NCBI GenBank assembly: GCA_944323075.1
Contig: CALURC010000014.1
Span: forward strand, 1 to 64,000
From: an uncultured Alistipes sp.
GTDB lineage: Bacteria; Bacteroidota; Bacteroidia; Bacteroidales; Rikenellaceae
Direction: 5' to 3'
DNA: 64,000 bases
Position 1 is the first letter of the stretch, and each line of letters opens with the position of its first letter. Below the pieces are notes generated by a model that saw only the letters and a list, made by a program, of their open reading frames with translations, did no database searches and was not told where the DNA came from. Made by a program: the position numbers and the translations under genes. Positions 17,525 through 25,277 of this stretch are shown here, piece by piece.

Positions 17525-18517
17525 ATGGCACGTAAAGTAACTTTATATACCGCACAATGGGCTGACATGAGCCTTGAGACCATCTGTCAGAAAGCAAAGG
17601 AGATGGGGTATGACGGTCTCGAACTGGCATGTAACGACAATCACCTCAATCTTGATGTATTGAGTCAGGAGCATTGTGATCATATACTCGCGACGCTGAA
17701 AAAATACGGTCTCGAATTGTATACCGTATCCAACCATCCGCTTGGGCAGTGCGTATGCGATCCGATTGATCGACGCCACAAAAACATCTTGTCCCCACGG
17801 ATATGGGGGGACGGAGATCCGGAAGGCGTCCGCCAGCGGGCAACGGCTGAAATGATCAAGTTGGGTGAAGCGGCGAAGATGCTGGGTGTTGACACGGTAG
17901 TGGGGTTTACCGGAAGCCCCATATGGCATATGCTGTACGCATTCCCTCCCGTTTCTCAGGAAGATGTTCAAGCTGGGTTCGATGAATTTGCACGCCGGTT
18001 CCGTCCGATCCTCGATGCTTATCAGAAAATTGGGGTCAGATTCGCCCTCGAAGCGCACCCTACAGAAATAGCATTCGATATATCTTCGGCAAAACGGGCC
18101 CTCGAAGCACTCGATTACCATCCTGCCTTCGGGTTTAATTACGATCCGAGCCATATGGGATACCAAGGTGTCGATTACGTGGAATTCATATACACGTTTG
18201 CGGACCGCATATTCCACGTACACATGAAAGATGTGTGGTGGTCGGACAAACCGATGCGGGCAGGAGTTTTCGGAGGACATCTTCCGTTCGGCGACGTAGA
18301 GCGTTTCTGGGATTTCCGCAGTATGGGACGTGGAAAAATAAATTTCGAAGAGATTATCCGGGCTCTGAATCGCATAAACTATCAGGGACCGCTCTCCGTA
18401 GAGTGGGAAGACAGCGGTATGGACCGGGAACACGGAGCTTCGGAATCGCTTAAATTCGTCAAGAACATAGACTTCAAACCTTCGACCATCGCTTTCGATG
18501 CGGGATTTGAAAAATAA
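17525..18517 (+). CDS. Sugar phosphate isomerase/epimerase-like TIM barrel
   Basis: This 330-residue protein belongs to the xylose-isomerase-like TIM-barrel (AP endonuclease 2) superfamily. It has G-Y-D-G-L-E-L-A near 29-36, F-A-L-E-A-H-P-T-E near 175 and N-Y-D-P-S-H-M near 205, with H-V-H-M-K-D near 230 and V-E-W-E-D near 295. The Glu, Asp, His and Glu residues are the usual divalent metal ligands. It likely isomerises or epimerises the keto-sugar made by the neighbouring oxidoreductases. It belongs to one operon with both flanking genes (15- and 29-base gaps). Confidence 0.87.
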   Translation: MARKVTLYTAQWADMSLETICQKAKEMGYDGLELACNDNHLNLDVLSQEHCDHILATLKKYGLELYTVSNHPLGQCVCDPIDRRHKNILSPRIWGDGDPEGVRQRATAEMIKLGEAAKMLGVDTVVGFTGSPIWHMLYAFPPVSQEDVQAGFDEFARRFRPILDAYQKIGVRFALEAHPTEIAFDISSAKRALEALDYHPAFGFNYDPSHMGYQGVDYVEFIYTFADRIFHVHMKDVWWSDKPMRAGVFGGHLPFGDVERFWDFRSMGRGKINFEEIIRALNRINYQGPLSVEWEDSGMDREHGASESLKFVKNIDFKPSTIAFDAGFEK

Positions 18518-18546
18518 AATCTACTACTAACCTAAACTTCAATATT

Positions 18547-19938
18547 ATGACTAAAAAGAAAATTTCGAGAAGAGAGTTTCTCGCACAATCGGCATTGATC
18601 GGGGCCGGAACCGTAGGTGCGATGAGCATGGGCGGATTGTTGACCTCTTGCGGCGATGATTCAAAAAACAAGAAAACACCTTTGGAATCGGCTATTGCAC
18701 CTTATTATCCCGAACTGGGCGATAAGGCCATAGACGGAAAACCCCTCAAGGCGGGTGTAATCGGATGCGGAAGCCGCGGTGGTGGAGCAGCCTTTAATTT
18801 TCTCGATTCCGGGGATGGACTATCGATCGTTGCCATGGCCGATATATTCGAAGATCGTTTGGAAGACTTGCGCAAACGGTTGAAAGAGAGACAAGGAACA
18901 GACATTCCCGACAACAAGATTTATTACGGATTCGATGCCTACAAGAAGGTTTGCGAAGACCCCGAAATCGATCTCGTGTTGATCGCCACTCCGTCTGTTT
19001 TCCATGCACCGCACACGAAATATGCGATCGAATGTGGCAAACACGTATTCTGCGAAAAGCCTGCGGGGATCGATCCGGTGGGATGCCGCACGATGTTGGC
19101 CGCCATAAAGCAGGCGCGGGACAAGAATCTGGTGATCATGACCGGAACACAACGTCATCACAACCGCGATTACAATGAATGTTACCGTCGCATACGGGAA
19201 GGTGAAATCGGAAGAATAACCAATGCCGTAGTGAAATGGAATCAAGGGCACATGGGATACCGCGACCGTCAACCCGGCTGGACCGATATGGAATATATGC
19301 TGCGTGATTTTTTCAGTTGGAACTGGTTGTGCGGCGACCACGTGATCGACCAGTTAGTCCATAACGTCGATGTGTTCCAATGGTTCTCTCACCTGAAACC
19401 GGTCTCTGTCGTGGCGATGGGCAGTCAGCTGCAACGCAAGACAGGCGATATATACGACAACTTCTGTCTGGATCTGTTGTATGAAGGCAACGTCCGCGTC
19501 AATGCGCAGGCCCGTCAGATTGACGATTGTGCGAATGATGTCAGCGAAACGATCTACGGGACGGAGGGGTACTGGACAAGTAAGGACATGAGCATCCGTG
19601 ACCTGAACGACAACATTATCTGGAAATATGATTACGATGCACAGAATGCCAAATACAAACAGAACGACCCGTATGTTCTCGAACACATGGATATGGTCAA
19701 CCAGATACGTTCGGGCAATATCGTTCCCCAAGCCGAAACGACTGTCATCTCGTCGTTGACCTGTGCTATGGCCCGGGAATCGGCATATACGGGTAAAGAG
19801 CTGAAGTACGATGAGTTCATGACATCCGATCTGTCATTGATGTTGCCCGAATTGCATTTGAACAACATTGAAGATTTCGAAAAAAAATTTGTTGCCCCGA
19901 AAGCCGGACAGGCTCCGCCACCCAACAATAAAGCATAA
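18547..19938 (+). CDS. Secreted Gfo/Idh/MocA-family oxidoreductase with Tat-type lipoprotein signal
   Basis: This 463-residue protein begins with a twin-Arg motif (S-R-R-E-F-L), a hydrophobic stretch and the lipobox L-T-S-C near residue 36, so it is probably exported folded, with cofactor, and lipid-anchored. The Rossmann motif G-V-I-G-C-G-S-R-G-G lies near 70, and H-V-F-C-E-K-P-A-G near 165 is the family signature. Such Tat-exported members bind NAD(P) tightly and act on glycans in the periplasm. It is last in the cassette, and a strong hairpin follows 70 bases downstream. Substrate unknown. Confidence 0.87.
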   Translation: MTKKKISRREFLAQSALIGAGTVGAMSMGGLLTSCGDDSKNKKTPLESAIAPYYPELGDKAIDGKPLKAGVIGCGSRGGGAAFNFLDSGDGLSIVAMADIFEDRLEDLRKRLKERQGTDIPDNKIYYGFDAYKKVCEDPEIDLVLIATPSVFHAPHTKYAIECGKHVFCEKPAGIDPVGCRTMLAAIKQARDKNLVIMTGTQRHHNRDYNECYRRIREGEIGRITNAVVKWNQGHMGYRDRQPGWTDMEYMLRDFFSWNWLCGDHVIDQLVHNVDVFQWFSHLKPVSVVAMGSQLQRKTGDIYDNFCLDLLYEGNVRVNAQARQIDDCANDVSETIYGTEGYWTSKDMSIRDLNDNIIWKYDYDAQNAKYKQNDPYVLEHMDMVNQIRSGNIVPQAETTVISSLTCAMARESAYTGKELKYDEFMTSDLSLMLPELHLNNIEDFEKKFVAPKAGQAPPPNNKA

Positions 19939-20007
19939 TTCGCAAATCAGTTTAAATCTGATTTCTTACGGAAGTACTAAACTGACTTTGGGTTAGATTC
20001 CGACACT

Positions 20008-20050
20008 CAGAACAGATGCCGATTATGGATCGGCATCTGTTCTGTATTTA
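20008..20050. terminator. Bidirectional hairpin between convergent genes
   Basis: A 16-bp perfect stem (20008-20023 with 20029-20044, starting cagaacagatg) and a 5-base loop, followed by a T-rich stretch. It lies between the rightward oxidoreductase operon and the leftward hydrolase gene and probably ends transcription from the former. Confidence 0.8.
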
Positions 20051-20073
20051 TATGTTTTGTTAAGATAACTCCT

Positions 20074-22536
20074 CTATAACGGCTGAAGAGTATAAGTTTC
20101 GCCTGCTTCTGTCTTGAAATCAATTTCCTCTCCTTTATACACCTTACTTCCTGCAGCAGATGAAACCTTTACGCTACAGCCGGGCCATGGATTCCATACT
20201 CGACATACGCCTCCGCGCTCACTGTATATCTCTACTGGCTGTACCTCTCCACTCTGTAATGATGCGCTGACCAAAAAGGCACCCCTTGCTCGTAATGTGC
20301 TGAATGCCGCATCAGAAGAGTTGTCCCAATTTGGATACAAACGGATAAGTCCGTCGTAGCTTTGTATCAGACATTCGTTGATGACGGCAGGTAATGCGAA
20401 ATTTTCAAACCATATTCCTGCTTCATCCATCCACATATAATCGGTCAAATCATTGTAGCGTCCCCCGCTTTGGAGTACTGCATCCGTTACGGTACCTCCG
20501 GGCAAAGTCGCATAACGTACTTGACGCTTGAACTGATCCATGTCAAGTACGCCAAGACGAGCCTTTTGCATATTCAGAAAGACGATGTCATTGCCCCCTT
20601 CATTCTGATGAGCCTTGCATGTATTCAGAAGCCATCCGCGAATGCTGTCAGGAGCGCTGATTCCATACTCCTCTCCCGGAAATACATGTGTCAGGTTTGC
20701 CGGAACATTATACACGGTTTCATCACATTCCCCGGGTACCGATACATAAATGCGTCCATATTTTTCCGATTCATACATAGGATATTCGGGCATTCGCTCC
20801 AGGATATTTTCAACCGTATGCGCCAAATCGCGTTCTGTACGTCGAATATTAAGAATATCTATCGATTCGAGATAAGCCTTAAATATGAATTTGGCCAATG
20901 CAATATCTATCTGTGTGTCGTAATTGAACTTAAATCCGGGTTGCAAACCATATAGTTCTGGCGGTACTGAAGGGAAAATATGATAATTGTCGTCTCCCCA
21001 TTTTTCACCATGCGCCTCATCGCGTGTCATGTAGTCCACCAAAAAAAGTACAGCATCCTTCATGGGAACAAAGGCACGATCTTTCAGAAAATCTATATCG
21101 CCGGAGTATAAATAATGCCACCAAAGGCCCTGTACGATCCAAGGAGTTTCAAACACCTCCCATCCCCAATCCGGCACCGGATATGGATGAAGATTCATTT
21201 CCACAGGATAAGCGGAGTGGGGGAAAAATGCGCCACGCATCCCGTAATACTCCTTGGCCCACATTCGGCTCACGGGCAAAAGATGATCTACTAAATCGGC
21301 ATAGACAAGGTTTTTATCCAGGTGGTTGGATGAAAAGGTTACCCAGAAAGGTTGTTGTGTATTGTAATTCAAGTGATAATCCCCGTGCCATGCTGTTCCG
21401 ATGCTTCCGTAGCTCCAGTTGGCGAAAAGGCCGGGACAGGTCACTCCAGGACGAAGTGCACAGTTAAAGAAATAGAGATTTCGATACCAGATTTGCTCCA
21501 ACTCCTTGTCTGCCAACGATACGGAGGAACAGCTCCAATAACGGCTCCATATTTCCCGATTTTTTTCTTCACATCTTCTTGCCTCGTCGACTAAAGGCTC
21601 CAGATCTCCTCCTAAACGATTTTGCACGTCAGTTGCCATTCCTTCCCGTAATGCCACTCTGGTACAAAACGGTTCCTGTGAAGGTGCTGTATAACGCTCC
21701 ATATCTGCAAGATTTTCTTTTAGACCGAGCGTGTTTGTGCGTTGCCCTTCCCGGAGGACCGAAGTTGTATAGACCTGCAAGGCAAATGCTTTGTTTTTTT
21801 CAGGACATGGTTGTACGGTCGAATATGGCATTTCTTGATAGAATCCCAGACCGTGTTCGCCTGATTCCCACACACGATAGTGAGGTATATCTCCGGGAGT
21901 AGATGGATCAGGAATCACGCGAAGTCGGTTGAAACACGATGTTGTTGGATTTCCTTGTCCATCGTTTAATACGAGCCATACTTCATCCTTCTCCATGTCG
22001 GTGTATACCAGAAGTTCTCGTTTTTCTCCTTTATACAGCAGTGATATTCGGCAGATGCCGTCTGCTATGTTTAGGGAATGACCCAATAGCTCTACATCCC
22101 GACGATCGAACCCCAATAAAAGTGTGCCACAAGGAAATGGACGAGGGTAGGGCTTGCTGTAATTGTCAGCCATCAACAAAAGATAATCGGAAAATTCTTT
22201 ATCATGGTGAATGGATGGCAGTGAGTCAGGCAAAAGAGAAGCTTTGCGAAATACCTCTTCGAAAGTTCCAATCTTGTCCCGATGATTTTCTACTACACGG
22301 ATATCCCACACATTATTATGACCAAAATGCAGGCATACAGCATCCGGACGTGTGGTGACCACAACCCCTATTCCTCCATTTCCTAATAAAGCTCCTTCGA
22401 AAAAGTTCGGGGCAGGTTTGTCCATTACTATAGGATAAAGAGCCGCGGTTTGCATACCTGTTCCCGGTGTCACGGCTGATACAACATTTGACAACAGAAA
22501 CAGACCTCCGTATACAAAGATTACAAATTTGTTCAT
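20074..22536 (-). CDS. GH95-like (alpha/alpha)6-barrel glycoside hydrolase, secreted
   Basis: This 820-residue protein has an N-terminal signal peptide (hydrophobic segment ending S-A near 22), a beta-rich N-domain with F-F-E-G-A-L-L-G-N-G-G-I-G-V, and a helical barrel with W-S-Y-G-S-I-G-T-A-W-H-G-D-Y-H-L-N-Y-N-T-Q-Q and E-T-P-W-I-V-Q-G-L-W-W-H-Y. This matches GH95/GH65-like barrels, in which L-N-Y-N-x-Q-x-x-x-W is the hallmark. The most likely role is removal of fucose or a similar sugar from host or plant glycans, but I cannot confirm the family. It is convergent to the Gfo/Idh/MocA cassette, which could process the released sugar. Confidence 0.6.
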   Translation of the reverse strand: MNKFVIFVYGGLFLLSNVVSAVTPGTGMQTAALYPIVMDKPAPNFFEGALLGNGGIGVVVTTRPDAVCLHFGHNNVWDIRVVENHRDKIGTFEEVFRKASLLPDSLPSIHHDKEFSDYLLLMADNYSKPYPRPFPCGTLLLGFDRRDVELLGHSLNIADGICRISLLYKGEKRELLVYTDMEKDEVWLVLNDGQGNPTTSCFNRLRVIPDPSTPGDIPHYRVWESGEHGLGFYQEMPYSTVQPCPEKNKAFALQVYTTSVLREGQRTNTLGLKENLADMERYTAPSQEPFCTRVALREGMATDVQNRLGGDLEPLVDEARRCEEKNREIWSRYWSCSSVSLADKELEQIWYRNLYFFNCALRPGVTCPGLFANWSYGSIGTAWHGDYHLNYNTQQPFWVTFSSNHLDKNLVYADLVDHLLPVSRMWAKEYYGMRGAFFPHSAYPVEMNLHPYPVPDWGWEVFETPWIVQGLWWHYLYSGDIDFLKDRAFVPMKDAVLFLVDYMTRDEAHGEKWGDDNYHIFPSVPPELYGLQPGFKFNYDTQIDIALAKFIFKAYLESIDILNIRRTERDLAHTVENILERMPEYPMYESEKYGRIYVSVPGECDETVYNVPANLTHVFPGEEYGISAPDSIRGWLLNTCKAHQNEGGNDIVFLNMQKARLGVLDMDQFKRQVRYATLPGGTVTDAVLQSGGRYNDLTDYMWMDEAGIWFENFALPAVINECLIQSYDGLIRLYPNWDNSSDAAFSTLRARGAFLVSASLQSGEVQPVEIYSERGGVCRVWNPWPGCSVKVSSAAGSKVYKGEEIDFKTEAGETYTLQPL

Positions 22537-22970
22537 TTTCGTAGATGGGTAAATAAGGTTTATATGAGTTAAGTCGATTAACCGTTTGCTTTTTAAGCGT
22601 ACATCTCATCTATGCTGAGAGCTTTTTTGTACAAAAGATTAATTCTGAAAACATAAAGATACCTATTTATACGGATAAAAGCAAAAGATGCTTTTAATGA
22701 AGTTAATGCATGAAATTTATAATCAATATATTAAAGTTGTTGTTCCAACCGGTTTCTGAAAATAACTATTATGTTCAGGATTGAATCTGTGTTAGGCTCA
22801 CTCAGGTTCTCTTTTGTTGATCTTGCTTATCAACGGCTGCAAATTATAAACAGATCAATGGGGTCATATGAATCGGATACACAACAATAGTTGGCGTGCT
22901 GATGAAAATACGCATTAATAACCTCGTGTATATAGTAGTCCATAATTGATATGGATTCGAATTCGAAACA
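22537..22970. other. Intergenic region upstream of the GH95-like gene and downstream of pabC
   Basis: About 430 AT-rich bases with no gene that I can support on either strand. A TAAAGATA at about 22653-22660 is a near match to a reversed -7 box (TATCTTTA) that could serve the hydrolase gene; the match is weak. Confidence 0.4.
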
Positions 22971-23564
22971 TTATTTTATGCTTGAAATGCTTAATTGTAT
23001 CTCACCGAACTCGAGCATGGCATTGAAAATACAGATTTTCTGATAGTTGTATAAATTATCAAATAGCAGATCTTTTTCTATGATGACACCTTGAGTTATC
23101 AGATCAGCCCGGTGTGTACCTTTTAGTAATGGATATTTGGGCGTAAACCACTGATGACCATCATATAAGGCAATATTTCCAATAGAAGTGTCTGTTATTC
23201 TTCCTTGTTTGATTATTAGAATGTCATCTTCTTTGTCTCGCTGCTTGTAGAGCAAGTTTATCATGCTTCTGTCTGCATACTTGAAAGAGTAATCTAATGT
23301 ATCATTTTTTATAATATGTAATGATCCAACTGGACGTGGTTTGTATGATGAAAAACTGATTTCTTCAATCTCTTTTCCATACACTAATCTACATCGTGTC
23401 CGTTCTTTGTATTTGGAAGCTTCTTTAATTATTTGTTCTATGTTGTAATCAGGAATATCTTTCCCAAAAAAGAAATTCCGTGTAGTATTTATCCGGAGAT
23501 TATGTAATGGAGCACGAAGAATCGTTCCATTTTCTATGTGTATGGTTTCAACAAAGAGGCACAT
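22971..23564 (-). CDS. pabC: Aminodeoxychorismate lyase-like (aminotransferase class IV)
   Basis: This 197-residue class IV PLP enzyme would convert aminodeoxychorismate to p-aminobenzoate and pyruvate for folate synthesis. Visible features are the N-terminal F-V-E-T-I-H, the region F-K-Y-A-D-R-S (likely PLP-lysine), and D-D-I-L-I-I-K-Q-G-R-I-T-D-T-S-I-G-N-I-A, the family's cofactor-binding stretch. It is on the short side but normal for Bacteroidota. Its start overlaps the end of pabB by 17 bases, so the pair is translationally coupled. Confidence 0.8.
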   Translation of the reverse strand: MCLFVETIHIENGTILRAPLHNLRINTTRNFFFGKDIPDYNIEQIIKEASKYKERTRCRLVYGKEIEEISFSSYKPRPVGSLHIIKNDTLDYSFKYADRSMINLLYKQRDKEDDILIIKQGRITDTSIGNIALYDGHQWFTPKYPLLKGTHRADLITQGVIIEKDLLFDNLYNYQKICIFNAMLEFGEIQLSISSIK

Positions 23565-24546
23565 ATATTTTTTGTATCATTTCATTGTATTCACTCTGGG
23601 CATCACTCATAAATGTAATTCCACCTCCGCTTTTAAAACATAATGAACCGTCGAACTGTTGTTCCAAAAATCGTATCATGACAGCACTGTCTACATTTTC
23701 TCCGTCAAAGATACCCATTATACCGGTATAAAATTTTCGAGAATATGTTTCGGCTTCCGCAATAATAGATTGGGTTTTATGCTTGGGTGCCCCTGTAATA
23801 GAACCTGCTGGAAGTTGACTGAAAAGAATTTCCCCTAATGAAGCTTTCCATCCGTGGGGTAGTGTTCCCTCTATTTCGGAACTCACTTGTAATAAATTAC
23901 CCTTATGGGTAGTAATTTTATCTATATATCGATATCGTTTGACATGTACGTTTGATGCAACTTGACTCAGATCATTTCGAATTAAATCGGTAATAGTAGC
24001 ATGTTCTGCACTCTCTTTTATGTCATTAAGCAGAATTTCACGAGCGTTGTCTTGCGCCGCATCTATGGTGCCTTTCATGGGATAGGAGCTGATCTTATTT
24101 TTTGTTATGCGGACAAATATCTCAGGCGAAAACACTGTAAATCTATCTTTCCACCACAGACGGTATGGCGCTTCTGAATACTCAAAAGCTTGCAATAATG
24201 ACAAGTTCGTAATTACAGGTGTAGAACATGTGAGGTTTGTCAAGAAGCTGTTACCGGCACGAAGATTACGATGTACAACATCGAAAGATTGCTTGTAATA
24301 TTCGAAAGGTTGCGGTAAGGGTTTCCAGATAAGTGGCTCTGGCTTTACTGTTTGTTTTTCAGTGGTATTACTTATGCCATTGAAATTATATTTAAGTTCG
24401 GATGCTGGAACCTCGTGTAAAGATTTTAAATATGAATTTTGTAAATCATAACTGATAATGAATATAAAAGGGATATTGTCTTGTCCCCATTTATTCATCA
24501 AAGAGATGGCTTTATGTTTATTGAATAGTGTTGTTGTGGTGGTCAT
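23548..24546 (-). CDS. pabB: Aminodeoxychorismate synthase component I
   Basis: This 332-residue chorismate-binding enzyme aminates chorismate to aminodeoxychorismate. It carries the family motifs R-N-D-L-S-Q-V-A near 190, L-P-A-G-S-I-T-G-A-P-K near 252 and the C-terminal S-G-G-G-I-T-F-x-S-D-A-x-x-E-Y. It is shorter than E. coli PabB (453), lacking much of the N-terminal domain, as usual in Bacteroidota. A glutaminase subunit (PabA) is not in the window. A reversed -7 box (24573-24580) lies 27 bases upstream. Confidence 0.88.
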   Translation of the reverse strand: MTTTTTLFNKHKAISLMNKWGQDNIPFIFIISYDLQNSYLKSLHEVPASELKYNFNGISNTTEKQTVKPEPLIWKPLPQPFEYYKQSFDVVHRNLRAGNSFLTNLTCSTPVITNLSLLQAFEYSEAPYRLWWKDRFTVFSPEIFVRITKNKISSYPMKGTIDAAQDNAREILLNDIKESAEHATITDLIRNDLSQVASNVHVKRYRYIDKITTHKGNLLQVSSEIEGTLPHGWKASLGEILFSQLPAGSITGAPKHKTQSIIAEAETYSRKFYTGIMGIFDGENVDSAVMIRFLEQQFDGSLCFKSGGGITFMSDAQSEYNEMIQKIYVPLC

Positions 24547-24572
24547 TATTTAAGTATGAGGATATTTTCTTG

Positions 24573-24580
24573 CAAAGATA
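24573..24580 (-). promoter_or_regulatory. Bacteroidota -7 box for pabB-pabC
   Basis: TATCTTTG on the minus strand fits TAnnTTTG and lies 27 bases before the pabB start. Confidence 0.55.
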
Positions 24581-24823
24581 ACCATGGTTGTACTACTACC
24601 TATATTAAGTTAATAGTTGTTGAAACTTTATAAGCATTGAGGACTGTTGAGTTTTAGGGATCGGAGAGATAAAAATTCAGATGTCAGTGGTATCTCAGTA
24701 ATAAAAGGCAAGTTCTCAGGATAGAGCAGGGCAACTTTCACGATGTTATTTTTTTAGTCGTTGTCTTTACCCATCGCCAATCAGTCGTTCGATATGTAGT
24801 CGATTTGCAGGTTCCGCGAGGCT

Positions 24824-24978
24824 GTTCTTTTGGAAATTCCAATAAGTTGGATTAAAAAAGAGATGCCAATGCTCGAATATTTGCGTATACGATCTTTTGT
24901 GATACGAAGCATTAAGGGTGATTCATTGTTTGCCAATACTTTAGACTTGTAGCAAACGACTTCGATTGTTGCGTTCAT
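24824..24978 (-). pseudogene. Integrase N-terminal fragment (tyrosine recombinase arm domain remnant)
   Basis: From ATG 24978 the frame reads M-N-A-T-I-E-V-V-C-Y-K-S-K-V-L-A-N, P-L-M-L-R-I-T-K-D, R-K-Y-S-S-I-G-I-S, the arm DNA-binding start of Bacteroidota conjugative-element integrases. At an A-run (24854-24859 on the plus strand) the frame shifts; the other frame then gives N-P-T-Y-W-N-F-Q-K-N, the expected continuation. After that the similarity ends, so the catalytic domain is gone. It lies 100 bases beyond the 3' end of tRNA-Phe on the same strand, the classic place for an integrase. Confidence 0.7.
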
Positions 24979-25078
24979 GGTTTACACAGTGGTTTACACA
25001 ACCTGTTTAAACCGTCGTATAATCGTTGTGAAAAGGCATAAAAAAAGAGAGTCACATTTCTGTAACTCTCTCTTTCAG

Positions 25079-25151
25079 TGGTGCCACCACGAATCGAACG
25101 AGGGACACAAGGATTTTCAGTCCTTTGCTCTACCAACTGAGCTATGGCACC
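25079..25151 (-). tRNA. tRNA-Phe (anticodon GAA)
   Basis: A 73-base cloverleaf: 7-bp acceptor stem (GGTGCCA with TGGCACC), D arm with AGTTGGTA, anticodon arm AAGGA-CTGAAAA-TCCTT giving anticodon GAA, T loop TTCGATT and discriminator A. CCA is not encoded. The T stem (CCTCG with CGTGG) carries one T-T mismatch in the middle, slightly unusual. The 3' half is a common integration site, and an integrase fragment lies just beyond it. Confidence 0.95.
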
Positions 25152-25172
25152 ATCTTTCTTTGTTTGACGGTG

Positions 25173-25180
25173 CAAAGATA
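25173..25180 (-). promoter_or_regulatory. -7 box for tRNA-Phe
   Basis: TATCTTTG on the minus strand, 21 bases before the tRNA 5' end, in the right place for a Bacteroidota housekeeping promoter. Confidence 0.6.
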
Positions 25181-25238
25181 AGCACAAATTTTAATAAAAC
25201 AATAGCTAAGTTAAATTTTACTTCTAATTGAAATGTTT

Positions 25239-25246
25239 TATCTTTG
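25239..25246 (+). promoter_or_regulatory. -7 box for nadE
   Basis: TATCTTTG, fitting TAnnTTTG, 31 bases before the nadE ATG. Confidence 0.6.
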
Positions 25247-25277
25247 TCCCATCTACTGACACTAAAGATAATTTGTA

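Noticed and set aside
20470-20955. Long plus-strand open frames inside the GH95-like gene
   Set aside because: They run antisense to a gene with clear domain motifs and have no family features.
22611-22622. CTGAGA as part of a TPP riboswitch
   Set aside because: No other TPP riboswitch element nearby, and the adjacent gene is a hydrolase, not a thiamine gene.
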